Of a stretch of DNA of 64,000 nucleotides, positions 1 through 7,796 are shown one piece after another; position 1 is the first letter of the stretch; each line of letters begins with the position of its first letter. This DNA comes from Mycobacterium sp. IDR2000157661. GTDB lineage: Bacteria > Actinomycetota > Actinomycetes > Mycobacteriales > Mycobacteriaceae. The notes beneath the pieces were generated by a model. That model was given only the letters and a program-made list of their open reading frames with translations, was not told the origin of the DNA and ran no database searches. The stretch covers positions 4,712,001-4,776,000 of the forward strand of contig NZ_CP081006.1 of the NCBI RefSeq assembly GCF_022317005.1. The letters run 5' to 3'. The translations under genes and the position numbers were made by a program.

Positions 1-907
1 AGTGCTCGGGCACCGGATTGTCGATCATGGTGACGCGGTGGCCGAGTTCCTCCAGCAGCGCGGCGCTCTTGAGCGTCAGCTCCCGCATCTCGGGGCTGGC
101 TTCGCGCGCGATGGAGTGTGTACAGACCGCCACCTGCAACCGCTGGGTGCTGGGCCCCGTCACGTCGCCGACCTCGGGCAGCCGCGGATTGTGGGTGACC
201 CGCTCCATCTCGCGGTAAAAGGCGGCGGTGTCGCGCACCGAACGGGTGACGACACCGTTGGCGACGATGCGCAGCGGCATCTGTCGCATATCCCGGTCCA
301 GCGGCAGCCGGCCGCGCGACGGCTTGAGGCCGACCAACCCGTTGCACGCGGCGGGAATCCGGATCGAGCCGCCGCCGTCGTTCGCGTGTGCGATCGGTAC
401 CACCCCGGCCGCGACGAACGCCCCCGAACCGGATGACGACGCTCCGGCCGTGTGGTCGGGGTTCCACGGATTGCGCACTGGTCCGATACGGGGATGCTCA
501 GCCGATGCGCTGAACCCGAACTCCGACAGCTGCGTCTTGCCCAGCGGCGTCAGGCCGGTCGCCAGAAACGAGCGAGCGAAGTCGCCGTGCGCCCGCTCGG
601 GGCGGGGTTGCCAGGCATCGGTGCCGCTCATCGTCGGCATGCCCGCCACCGCGACGTTGTCCTTGATCAGCGCGGGCACCCCGTCGAAGTAGCCGCCGAA
701 CCGGCGCGCGGCGGCGCGGGCACGGGCCCAGTCGAACGCCTCATGCGCCAGGCCGTTGAGGGTCGGGTTGACGGATTCCAGGCGCGCGATCGCGGCCTCG
801 ACGAGTTCGGCGGGCGACACGTCTCCGGTCCGCATGGCCGCGACGAGGCCGACCGCGTCGTGCTCGCCAAGGGCGTCGTCGTCGTCGAAGGCGTGAACGG
901 GACTCAT
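1..907 (-). CDS. amiC: Amidase, AmiC-like (3' end beyond window)
   Basis: Amidase-signature hydrolase, expected to cleave carboxamides to acid and ammonia in the cytoplasm. The reading frame starts at ATG 905-907 (MSPVHAFDDDD) and stays open to base 1, so about 300 residues are present and the C-terminal part is missing. The family hallmarks are visible: the catalytic lysine in 'PALIKDNVAVAGMPT' near residue 85, and the serine-rich signature 'GASSSGSGAFVAAG' about 80 residues later, which carries the cis-Ser-Ser of the Ser-cisSer-Lys triad. It lies downstream of tsf on the same strand, separated by a long hairpin. Position next to tsf-rpsB matches M. tuberculosis amiC (Rv2888c, from memory). 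The natural substrate cannot be told from sequence. Confidence 0.88.
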   Translation of the reverse strand, partial: MSPVHAFDDDDALGEHDAVGLVAAMRTGDVSPAELVEAAIARLESVNPTLNGLAHEAFDWARARAAARRFGGYFDGVPALIKDNVAVAGMPTMSGTDAWQPRPERAHGDFARSFLATGLTPLGKTQLSEFGFSASAEHPRIGPVRNPWNPDHTAGASSSGSGAFVAAGVVPIAHANDGGGSIRIPAACNGLVGLKPSRGRLPLDRDMRQMPLRIVANGVVTRSVRDTAAFYREMERVTHNPRLPEVGDVTGPSTQRLQVAVCTHSIAREASPEMRELTLKSAALLEELGHRVTMIDNPVPEH

Positions 908-948
908 GCCGACGACGGTACCAACTCGTACCAGTGTGGGGGCGCGGA

Positions 949-1011
949 ACGCGAGCGCGCACCGTTGTACGGTTTCAGGCCGTCATGGCGTACAACGGTG
1001 CGCGCTCGCGT
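949..1011. terminator. 23-bp perfect hairpin between tsf and amiC
   Basis: Bases 949-971 and 989-1011 are exact reverse complements (23 bp) around a 17-base loop. The element sits just past the tsf stop codon (1020) and 42 bases upstream of the amiC start. There is no U-tract, which is common for mycobacterial intrinsic terminators. It probably ends or attenuates the rpsB-tsf transcript; an RNA-processing or stabilising role is the alternative. Confidence 0.6.
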
Positions 1012-1019
1012 GGAAAGAC

Positions 1020-1835
1020 CTAAGCCTGGCCGACCTCGAAGCGGACGAAGCGGGTGACGGTCACGCCGGCCTCGTCGAGCAGTGCCTTCACCGTCTTCTT
1101 GTTGTCGGACACCGACGGCTGGTCCAGCAGCACGACGTCCTTGTAGAAGCCGGTGACGCGGCCTTCGACGATCTTGGGCAGCGCCTGCTCGGGCTTGCCC
1201 TCGTTGCGCGCGGTCTCCTCGGCGATGCGACGCTCGTTGGCGACGATGTCGGCGGGTACGTCCTCACGGGTGAGGTAGCGGGCCTTCAGCGCGGCGATCT
1301 GCAGCGCCACCGCGTGCGCGGCCTGCTGGTCGCTGCCCGTGTACTCGACCAGCACACCCACGGCCGGCGGCAGGTCCGCGGCGCGCTTGTGCAGGTACGT
1401 CTCGACGTTGCCGTCGAAGTAGGCGACGCGACGCAGTTCGAGCTTCTCGCCGATCTTCGCCGACAGGTCCGCGATGGTCTGCTCGACCGTGGTATCCCCG
1501 ACGTTGGCGGCTTTGAGGGCATCGACGTCACCGGCCTTGGCCGCGGCCGCGGCCGCGACGATCTGGTCGGCGACCGCCTGGAACTCGGCGTTCTTGGCGA
1601 CGAAGTCGGTCTCGGAGTTCAGCTCGATGAGGGCGCCGTCCCTGGCGGCCACCAGGCCCTCGGCGGTCGCGCGCTCGGCGCGCTTGCCGACGTCCTTGGC
1701 GCCCTTGATGCGCAGCAACTCGACTGCCTTGTCGAAGTCGCCCTCGGCCTCGACCAGCGCGTTCTTGCTGTCGAGCATGCCTGCGCCGGTCATATCCCGC
1801 AGTCGCTTGACGTCGGCAGCGGTGTAGTTAGCCAT
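1020..1835 (-). CDS. tsf: Translation elongation factor Ts
   Basis: Guanine-nucleotide exchange factor that releases GDP from EF-Tu. The 271-residue protein starts MANYTAADVKRLRDMTGAGM, the N-terminal UBA-like module, and carries the EF-Tu-contacting motif TDFVAKN at residues 76-82 at the start of the core domain. Length is normal for actinobacteria. It lies 12 bases downstream of rpsB on the same strand, the near-universal rpsB-tsf pair, and should share its promoter. The hairpin at 949-1011 follows the stop codon. Confidence 0.98.
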   Translation of the reverse strand: MANYTAADVKRLRDMTGAGMLDSKNALVEAEGDFDKAVELLRIKGAKDVGKRAERATAEGLVAARDGALIELNSETDFVAKNAEFQAVADQIVAAAAAAKAGDVDALKAANVGDTTVEQTIADLSAKIGEKLELRRVAYFDGNVETYLHKRAADLPPAVGVLVEYTGSDQQAAHAVALQIAALKARYLTREDVPADIVANERRIAEETARNEGKPEQALPKIVEGRVTGFYKDVVLLDQPSVSDNKKTVKALLDEAGVTVTRFVRFEVGQA

Positions 1836-1847
1836 TTCGACCTTCTC

Positions 1848-2711
1848 TTACGGGTTCTGGGATGGTTTCGGTTCGGTCTGGATGTCGGCCTCCGGGGTGC
1901 CCGGTGCCGCACCGGCGGCGGTCGGCGAAGCGGTGGCGGTGGCACCGGCCAGCAGCTCCTGCTCCCACTCGGCGAGCGGCTCGGCGGCGCCGGCATCGGG
2001 CTTGTCACCGTCGCGGCCGGCGCCGGCGCGGGCTTGCAGGCCCTCGGCGACCGCCGCAGCGATCACCCTGGTCAGCAATGCCGCGGAGCGGATCGCGTCG
2101 TCGTTGCCCGGTATCGGGTAGTCGACGAGGTCGGGGTCGCAGTTGGTGTCGAGGATCGCGATGACCGGGATGCCCAGCTTGCGGGCCTCGCCGACGGCGA
2201 TGTGCTCTTTGTTCGTGTCGACGACCCACACCGCCGAGGGCACCTTCTGCATGTCCCTGATACCGCCGAGGCTGCGCTCGAGCTTGTTCTTCTCGCGGGT
2301 CAGCATCAGGATTTCCTTCTTGGTGCGACCCTCGAACCCGCCGGTCTGCTCCATCGTCTCGAGTTCCTTGAGACGCTGCAGCCGCTTGTGCACGGTGGAG
2401 AAGTTGGTGAGCATGCCGCCCAGCCAGCGCTGGTTCACATAGGGCATGCCGACGCGGGTCGCCTCTTCGGCGATGGACTCCTGCGCCTGCTTCTTGGTGC
2501 CGACGAACATGATCGTGCCGCCGTGCGCGACGGTCTCCTTGACGAACTCGTACGCCTTGTCGATGTAGGTCAGCGTCTGCTGCAGATCGATGATGTAGAT
2601 GCCGTTGCGGTCGGTGAAGATGAACCGCTTCATCTTGGGATTCCAGCGACGGGTCTGATGCCCGAAGTGGGTGCCGCTGTCGAGCAGCTGTTTCATGGTC
2701 ACAACAGCCAT
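1848..2711 (-). CDS. rpsB: 30S ribosomal protein S2
   Basis: S2 binds late to the 30S head-body junction and is needed for S1 docking and initiation. The 287-residue product starts MAVVTMKQLLDSGTHFGHQT and holds the family stretches 'RRWNPKMKRFIF', 'VGTKKQAQ' and 'QRWLGGMLTNF'. The last ~50 residues are an Ala/Pro/Glu-rich low-complexity tail, a common mycobacterial extension. First gene of the rpsB-tsf unit, transcribed leftward from the 2712-2999 intergenic region. Confidence 0.98.
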   Translation of the reverse strand: MAVVTMKQLLDSGTHFGHQTRRWNPKMKRFIFTDRNGIYIIDLQQTLTYIDKAYEFVKETVAHGGTIMFVGTKKQAQESIAEEATRVGMPYVNQRWLGGMLTNFSTVHKRLQRLKELETMEQTGGFEGRTKKEILMLTREKNKLERSLGGIRDMQKVPSAVWVVDTNKEHIAVGEARKLGIPVIAILDTNCDPDLVDYPIPGNDDAIRSAALLTRVIAAAVAEGLQARAGAGRDGDKPDAGAAEPLAEWEQELLAGATATASPTAAGAAPGTPEADIQTEPKPSQNP

Positions 2712-2999
2712 GCTGGTGCCTCACTTGTGTCGGTTGTCGCCCGGCATCGGGTGACGCCGGGCCCTGGTGACTGCGGGAATGCCGAACCTGCCTAAAGGCT
2801 CCGAGACAGGACCGACGGCATCCGGTACGACCTAGTGAAACGGGCCGAGGGTGCAGACACGCGAAGTCAGCCCGCTCGAGCGAGCTGCGAGTAGCAGTTT
2901 ACACCCCGCACAGGGGTGCTTTTTCCACAGCGACCTGCCCATCCACAGATCGGCGCCGGGCCGTGGCGCCGTCCATGCCCGGCGAGCTGAGCTGGACGT
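2712..2999. other. Divergent intergenic region rpsB / M23 peptidase
   Basis: This 288-base stretch holds no convincing coding frame. It must carry the rpsB-tsf promoter (leftward) and the promoter of the M23 gene (rightward). The only clear structure is the hairpin and T-run at 2902-2926. I see no recognisable riboswitch or operator. Confidence 0.5.
2902..2926 (+). terminator. Hairpin plus T-run read on + strand
   Basis: CACCCC (2902-2907), a 5-base loop and GGGGTG (2913-2918) are followed by CTTTTTCC, which is the form of an intrinsic terminator on the + strand. No + strand gene lies upstream, so it would act on a leader transcript of the M23 gene at 3000 or on a short untranslated RNA. On the other strand the same bases overlap the likely rpsB promoter (TAAACT just left of the hairpin), so it could be fortuitous. 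Confidence 0.35.
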
Positions 3000-3488
3000 A
3001 TGCGATGGGTCGCGGCAGTGGTCGCCGCGTTGGTCTGCGCAGCGCCCGCGGCGGCCGTAACCGACCGGCTTCAGTGGCCGCTGCGGCCCGAACCCGCCGT
3101 TGTGCGTGCGTTCGACGCGCCGTCGCCGAAGTGGCAGCGCGGCCACCGCGGCGTCGACCTGGCGGGAAGCGCGGGTCGACAGGTCTATGCGGCGGGCCCC
3201 GGTACGGTCATGTTCGCCGGCCTGCTGGCGGGCAGGCCGGTCGTGTCGATCGCACACCCCGGCGGCTTGCGGACGAGCTACGAACCGGTCGACCCGTCGG
3301 TGCGCGCGGGTCAGCGGGTCGGCGCGGGTGCGGCGATCGGTGTGCTGCAGAGCGGCCACGCCGGCTGTCCGGTGCCGGCGTGCCTGCACTGGGGCGCGAT
3401 GTGGGGACCCGCCGCGAACGCCGACTACGTCGACCCGCTGGGTCTGCTGGCCGGCACCCCGATCCGCCTCAAACCCACCGACAGTTAG
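3000..3488 (+). CDS. Secreted M23-family peptidase
   Basis: Likely peptidoglycan endopeptidase or inactive wall-binding relative. The 162-residue protein begins MRWVAAVVAALVCAAPAAAV, a signal peptide with an A-X-A end, so the mature domain is extracytoplasmic. The LytM/M23 zinc site is partly visible: His49 and Asp53 in 'HRGVD' and His130 in 'CLHWG'. The residue two before His130, normally the catalytic His of the HxH motif, is Cys128. That leaves the three metal ligands but alters the general base. Position beside rpsB matches Rv2891 of M. tuberculosis (from memory). The ATG at 3000 was chosen because it gives the signal peptide. Confidence 0.85.
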   Translation: MRWVAAVVAALVCAAPAAAVTDRLQWPLRPEPAVVRAFDAPSPKWQRGHRGVDLAGSAGRQVYAAGPGTVMFAGLLAGRPVVSIAHPGGLRTSYEPVDPSVRAGQRVGAGAAIGVLQSGHAGCPVPACLHWGAMWGPAANADYVDPLGLLAGTPIRLKPTDS

Positions 3489-3497
3489 CGCGAGCGT

Positions 3498-3518
3498 GCG
3501 TGTCTGCACATGACACGC
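3498..3518. terminator. Short hairpin after M23 gene
   Basis: GCGTGTC (3498-3504) and GACACGC (3512-3518) form a 7-bp stem with a 7-base loop ten bases past the M23 stop codon. There is no U-tract. It also argues that the next gene starts at GTG 3582 rather than at ATG 3510 inside this element. Confidence 0.35.
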
Positions 3519-3581
3519 CGCGCCTTCTCCAGCATCCGTGCACGGTCGCCGCCGACCGAGCGTGCGCATACCGTCGACATC

Positions 3582-4547
3582 GTGACCACCGCCGCGCACC
3601 GGGCCCGCCGCCCGCGCTTCGGTCTGACGACGGCCGCGCCGCGCACCGGAGAGCAGACTCGGCAGTTCGCCCGCGACGTCGAGGCCGCGGGGTTCGACGT
3701 GCTGACGTTCGCCGACCACCTGGTGCCGCTGGCGCCGCCGTTCACCAGCGCGACCGCCGCGGCGATGGCGACCGAACGCTTGCGCGTGGGAACCCTGGTG
3801 CTCAACAACGACTTCCGGCATCCCGTCGAGACGGCCCGTGAGACGGCCGGGCTGGCGTTGGTTTCGGGCGGTCGTTTCGAACTCGGCATCGGCGCCGGGC
3901 ACATGAAGTCCGAGTACGACGCCGCCGGGCTGACGTTCGACGGCTCAGGCGTGCGAGTGTCGAGGCTCGAGGAGGCGGCCGAGCTGATCCGGTCGCTGCT
4001 CGACGGTGCGGCCGTCGACTTCGACGGCAGCCATTACCGCGTGCACGCCGACGCCGGCCAACTCCTGGCGCCGCCGCCCGGGCATGTGCCGATGCTCATC
4101 GGCGGCAACGGGATCCGAGTGCTCCAGCTGGCCGGTCGCCTCGCCGACATCGTCGGTCTGGCGGGCCTCACCCACAATCGCGACGCCACGCAGGTGCGGC
4201 TCAGCCACTTCGGCTCCGCGGGACTCGAGAATCGCATCGCCGTGGTCCGCGATGCGGCCGGCGCCCGGTTCGAGCAGATCGAGATCAACGCCCTCATCCA
4301 GGCCGTCGTCCGCACCGACGATCCGAAGCGGGCTGCCGCCGAACTCGCCGCGACCATCGGCGGCGTCTCCCCCGCCGAACTCCTCGACTCGCCGTTCATC
4401 CTGATCGGCACGCATGAGCAGATGGCCGAGCGACTGATGCAGCGGCAGCAGCGCTTCGGCGTCAGCTACTGGACGGTGTTCGACGAACTGCCCGGCCGAC
4501 CCTCGGCCATGCCGGACCTCGCGGAAGTCATTGCGCTGTTGGGCTAG
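3582..4547 (+). CDS. LLM-class (F420-dependent type) oxidoreductase
   Basis: Luciferase-like TIM-barrel flavin or F420-dependent oxidoreductase. The fold signatures are 'RFGLTTAAPRTGEQT' at the N-terminus, 'GFDVLTFADHL', 'RLRVGTLVLNNDFRHPVETARE', 'GRFELGIGAGHMKSEY' (cofactor phosphate region) and 'PPGHVPMLIGGNG'. It belongs to the mycobacterial TIGR03621-like group, where F420 rather than FMN is usual; the cofactor is inferred. GTG 3582 was chosen because it places the first beta strand close to the N-terminus; an in-frame ATG at 3510 would add 24 low-complexity residues. The stop codon (4545-4547) directly abuts the xerC stop codon on the other strand. Substrate unknown. Confidence 0.87.
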   Translation: MTTAAHRARRPRFGLTTAAPRTGEQTRQFARDVEAAGFDVLTFADHLVPLAPPFTSATAAAMATERLRVGTLVLNNDFRHPVETARETAGLALVSGGRFELGIGAGHMKSEYDAAGLTFDGSGVRVSRLEEAAELIRSLLDGAAVDFDGSHYRVHADAGQLLAPPPGHVPMLIGGNGIRVLQLAGRLADIVGLAGLTHNRDATQVRLSHFGSAGLENRIAVVRDAAGARFEQIEINALIQAVVRTDDPKRAAAELAATIGGVSPAELLDSPFILIGTHEQMAERLMQRQQRFGVSYWTVFDELPGRPSAMPDLAEVIALLG

Positions 4548-5450
4548 CTACGCGCGCGGATGCGCCTGGTCGTGGACGGCCCGCAGCCGCGCGACCGTCA
4601 CGTGCGTGTACAGCTGAGTGGTCGCCAGGGTGGCATGGCCGAGCAGCTCCTGCACCACCCGCAGGTCGGCCCCGCCCTCGAGCAGATGCGTTGCGGCGCT
4701 GTGCCGCAGCCCGTGCGGACCGATGTCCGGGGCACCGTCGACCGCCGCGACGGTCTGGTGCACGACGGTGCGCGCCTGGCGCGGGTCGAGCCGACGGCCG
4801 CGCACGCCCAGCAGCAGGGCCGGACCCGACGTCGCGGTCCTCAACTGCGGCCGCCCCTGCGACAGCCAGGCCGTCAGCGCCGCCTGCGCCGGTTCGCCGA
4901 ACGGCACAGTGCGTTGCTTGTTGCCCTTGCCGGTCACCCGCAACAACCGTCGTGGCATGTCGATGTCGTCGACGTCGAGCCCACACAGCTCGCTGACGCG
5001 AATACCGGTGGCGTACAACAACTCGACGATCAGCTGATCCCGCAGCGCAAGCGGATCACCCTGCTGGGCACCGGATTTCGCGGCGGCCATGGCGTCAAGC
5101 GCCTGGTCCTGGCGCAGCACAGCCGGCAGGTTGCGCCGGGCCTTCGGCACCTGCAGCCGGGCCGCGGGGTCGCTCGCCGTGATGCCGCGCCGCGCCGCCC
5201 ACGCGGTGAACGTCTTGACCGCCGAGGTTCGGCGCGCCAGCGTCGTACGGGCCGTGCCCGATGCGGCCTGCGCGGCCAGCCACGACCGCAGCACCGGCAG
5301 GGTCAGCTCGCTGACCCCGGCGTCTTTCCCACGCGTGGCCACGAACGCGAACAGCGATCGCAGGTCACCGAGATAGGCACGACGAGTGTGCTCGGAGCGA
5401 CCGCGTTCGAGTGCGAGGTACTCGTCGAACTCCGCCAGCAGTGCGTCCAC
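4548..5450 (-). CDS. xerC: Tyrosine recombinase XerC
   Basis: Site-specific recombinase that resolves chromosome dimers with XerD at dif. The 300-residue protein has the N-terminal SAM-like core-binding domain (about 1-95) and the catalytic domain. The full active site is present: Arg151 (ATGIRVSELCGL), Lys175 (TGKGNKQR), His246 and Arg249 (HGLRH), His272 (LLGHATLATTQ) and nucleophile Tyr281 (LYTH). Its place between Rv2893-like and viuB-like genes is the conserved one, so this is the housekeeping enzyme and not a mobile-element integrase. Confidence 0.95.
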   Translation of the reverse strand: MDALLAEFDEYLALERGRSEHTRRAYLGDLRSLFAFVATRGKDAGVSELTLPVLRSWLAAQAASGTARTTLARRTSAVKTFTAWAARRGITASDPAARLQVPKARRNLPAVLRQDQALDAMAAAKSGAQQGDPLALRDQLIVELLYATGIRVSELCGLDVDDIDMPRRLLRVTGKGNKQRTVPFGEPAQAALTAWLSQGRPQLRTATSGPALLLGVRGRRLDPRQARTVVHQTVAAVDGAPDIGPHGLRHSAATHLLEGGADLRVVQELLGHATLATTQLYTHVTVARLRAVHDQAHPRA

Positions 5451-5482
5451 CGCACTACCGTCGCAGACGGCTTCTGCGTCGC

Positions 5483-6643
5483 TCAGATGACGCGCCGCAG
5501 CGTATCCGGAGTGAGATCGGCCAGCGTCGGATACCCGTCAACGGCCATCGTGAGGTCGGCCTCGGCCAGCAGGGAGCGCAGCACGTGCACCAGGCCGTCC
5601 ACCCCGCCCAACGCCAACCCGTATGCGTACGGGCGGCCGATCCCCACCGCGGTGGCCCCGAGCGCGAGCGCCTTGACGATGTCGGAGCCGCTGCGGATGC
5701 CGGAGTCGAACAGCACAGGCAGCCCGTCGGCCGCCTCGACCACACCGGGCAGGCAGTCGATGGCCGCGAGCCCGCCGTTGGCCTGCCTGCCGCCGTGGTT
5801 GGAGCAGTAGATGGCGTCGACGCCGCCGTTCTTGGCGCGCCGGGCGTCGTCGGGGTGGCAGATGCCCTTGACGATGAGCGGCAGATCGGTCAGCGACCGC
5901 AACCACGGTAGGTCCTCCCACGTCAAAGGGTTGCCGAACAGGCCAACCCAGTGCAGCACCGCGGCCTGCGGGTTCTCCTCGGGTGGCTGCTCGAGCGCGG
6001 CGCGGAACACCGGGTCACTGGTGTAGTTGGCCAGACACTTGCCGCGCAACTGCGGGAAGTTCGACGTCGACAGGTCGCGCGGGCGCCAACCCGGTACCCA
6101 GGTGTCCAGGGTGACGACGATGCCCTTGTATCCGGCGGCCTCCGCCCGGCTGACCAGGCTGGCGGCCAGCTCCCGGTCGGTCGGGGTGTACAGCTGGAAG
6201 AACCCCGGGGTGTCACCGAATTCGGCGGCGACGTCCTCCAGCGGATCCTCGGTCAGCGTGGAAACGACCATCGGCACGCCGGTGCGCGCCGCGGCACGGG
6301 CGGCGGCCAGGTCGCCGTGGCCGTCCTGCGCGCAGATGCCGATCACACCGATGGGCGCCATGAACACCGGCGAGGGCAACGTCAGACCGAACAGGTTCAC
6401 CGACAGGTCGCGGTCGCGCGTGGCGCGGAACATCCGCGGCATCAGTCCCCAGTTGTCGAAGGCGGTTCGGTTCAGCCGCTGGGTGCGCTCGTCGCCTGCG
6501 CCGCCCGCGAGGTAGGAGTACACCGACGGCGGCATCGCGGCCTCCGCCTTGGCCTCCCAGTCGGCGAACGTCATCGCCATGGTGGGCACGACGCCGGACA
6601 GGCCCTGCAGGTAGATCTCGAACTGGTAGTTGCCGAAGGTCAT
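5483..6643 (-). CDS. FMN-dependent alpha-hydroxy acid oxidase, lactate 2-monooxygenase type
   Basis: Oxidises L-lactate or a related 2-hydroxy acid; the lactate 2-monooxygenase branch releases acetate, CO2 and water. The 386-residue TIM-barrel protein shows 'FMAPIGVIGICAQDGHGDLAAARAA' (FMN site), Lys259 in 'LIVKGIC', the catalytic His283 and substrate-binding Arg286 in 'SNHGGRQANG', and the phosphate loop 'FDSGIRSGSDIVKALALGA'. Its length and the long insert at about residues 180-240 (WVPGWRPRDL...) resemble the M. smegmatis monooxygenase rather than short oxidases. ATG 6641-6643 was chosen (MTFGNYQFEIY). The gene separates xerC from the viuB-like gene, which are close neighbours in M. tuberculosis as I remember it, so it is an accessory insertion. 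It follows the viuB-like gene by 25 bases and may be co-transcribed. Confidence 0.88.
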   Translation of the reverse strand: MTFGNYQFEIYLQGLSGVVPTMAMTFADWEAKAEAAMPPSVYSYLAGGAGDERTQRLNRTAFDNWGLMPRMFRATRDRDLSVNLFGLTLPSPVFMAPIGVIGICAQDGHGDLAAARAAARTGVPMVVSTLTEDPLEDVAAEFGDTPGFFQLYTPTDRELAASLVSRAEAAGYKGIVVTLDTWVPGWRPRDLSTSNFPQLRGKCLANYTSDPVFRAALEQPPEENPQAAVLHWVGLFGNPLTWEDLPWLRSLTDLPLIVKGICHPDDARRAKNGGVDAIYCSNHGGRQANGGLAAIDCLPGVVEAADGLPVLFDSGIRSGSDIVKALALGATAVGIGRPYAYGLALGGVDGLVHVLRSLLAEADLTMAVDGYPTLADLTPDTLRRVI

Positions 6644-6668
6644 GACCGTCAGCGTGCCAGGCCGACCC

Positions 6669-7523
6669 TCACGCGTTCGCCTGTTCCTCCACCTTGACCA
6701 GTTCGGCCTTCCACACACGGAAGGTCTCCTCGGTGCGGCCGCGCCGCCAGTAGCCGGAGATCGACGACGCCCACTTGGCCCCGACCCCGCGTTCCTTGCG
6801 GATGTAGGGCCGCAGGTTGTGCATGACGGTCTGCGCCTCGCCGTGGATGAACACCTGCACCTGCCCCGGCAGCCACGGCGTCTCCTTCACCGCGGCGATG
6901 AGGGGCGCGTGGTCACCGGCCTGGTCCTCGGGTACCAGGTCGGCGCGCCCGCCGCGGTAGATCCAGCGCACCTCGACACCGTCCGGCTTCTTCAGCGGGA
7001 TCTCGTCGTCGGAACCCGCGACCTCGATGAACACCCGGCCGATCGCGTTGTCGGGCAACGCTTCCAGCGCGGCACTGATGGCGGGCACGGCCGCTTCGTC
7101 GCCGGCCATGAGGTGCCAGTCAGCCGTGGGATCGGGCGCATAGGCACCGCTGGGCCCCATCAGGTAGGCGGGTTGGCCCGGCGTCGCCGCGGCCGCCCAG
7201 GGACCGGCCACCCCGTGGTCGCCGTGGACCACGAAATCGATGCAGATCTCCCGGCGCCGGGTGTCGACCTGGCGGACCGTGTAGGTGCGCACCGTCGGTC
7301 GCTGCTCGGCTGGCAGCGGCGAGAAACTGTCGAGGGTCAGCGGCTGCGGGAGTGCGGCGACGTCGATGCCGGGTTTGACGATCACCACCTTCACGTAGGC
7401 GTCGGTGAACTCGTTGGGCGTGAACGTGTCGAAACCCGCACCGCCCAACACCAACCTGATCAGGTGCGGTGTCAGTTGCTCGGTACGCACCACTTCGAAG
7501 GTGTGTATCGGACGCCCAGCCAC
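6669..7523 (-). CDS. viuB: Siderophore-interacting flavoprotein (ViuB-like)
   Basis: Cytoplasmic FAD-containing ferric-siderophore reductase. The 284-residue protein has the FAD-binding barrel with 'RTYTVRQVDTRRREICIDFVVHGD' (RxYT FAD motif; the D-x-V-x-H stretch is typical of the family), then an NAD(P)H-binding C-terminal half with 'HLMAGDEAAVPAISAAL' and 'FIHGEAQTVMHNLR' and the final 'GYWRRGRTEE'. M. tuberculosis has viuB (Rv2895c) at this position. A weak IdeR-like box lies just upstream, which would fit repression by iron. Confidence 0.9.
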   Translation of the reverse strand: MAGRPIHTFEVVRTEQLTPHLIRLVLGGAGFDTFTPNEFTDAYVKVVIVKPGIDVAALPQPLTLDSFSPLPAEQRPTVRTYTVRQVDTRRREICIDFVVHGDHGVAGPWAAAATPGQPAYLMGPSGAYAPDPTADWHLMAGDEAAVPAISAALEALPDNAIGRVFIEVAGSDDEIPLKKPDGVEVRWIYRGGRADLVPEDQAGDHAPLIAAVKETPWLPGQVQVFIHGEAQTVMHNLRPYIRKERGVGAKWASSISGYWRRGRTEETFRVWKAELVKVEEQANA

Positions 7524-7796
7524 GTTCTACCTCCCACTCCCTGCCGGCTGATTGTTAGCCGACCTTAACGATGATACGGGCGGGAACCGCCCGCCGGAGT
7601 CCTACCCGGCCAGCACCGTGGCCGCGACCTTGGGGCGCCAATCGGTGGCCAGCACTCCGGAATTGTCCTCAACGGTTGCTCTGGTCGGCGGTGTCGGAGT
7701 CGCGAATGCAGTAGATGCACGCCGGGCGCTGTAGCTGGCTTCGGGCGCACGGCGCAGGCCGTCGGGTCCTGCTGGCTCACGCCTTCGGCCGTAGGA
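7524..7796. other. Non-coding gap between viuB and dprA
   Basis: 273 bases. Apart from the weak iron box at 7549-7568 I see no gene, repeat or clear regulatory structure. The base composition is slightly lower in GC than its neighbours. Confidence 0.4.
7549..7568 (-). promoter_or_regulatory. Weak IdeR/DtxR-like box upstream of viuB
   Basis: Read on the minus strand the sequence contains TTAAGGTCGGCTAACAA. It matches the IdeR consensus TTAGGTTAGGCTAACCTAA at about 12 of 19 positions, mainly in the central GGCTAAC. It is about 30 bases from the start codon of the siderophore reductase, a plausible iron-regulated gene. The match is weak and rests mostly on context. Confidence 0.3.

Noticed and set aside
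906..2795. Long open frame on the + strand over tsf and rpsB (629 codons)
   Set aside because: Antisense shadow of two certain ribosome-related genes; high GC at third positions keeps the opposite frame free of stops. No domain in the translation.
4548..5450. Tyrosine recombinase as sign of an integrated element
   Set aside because: It is the housekeeping xerC in its conserved place; no attachment repeats, tRNA or phage genes adjoin it.
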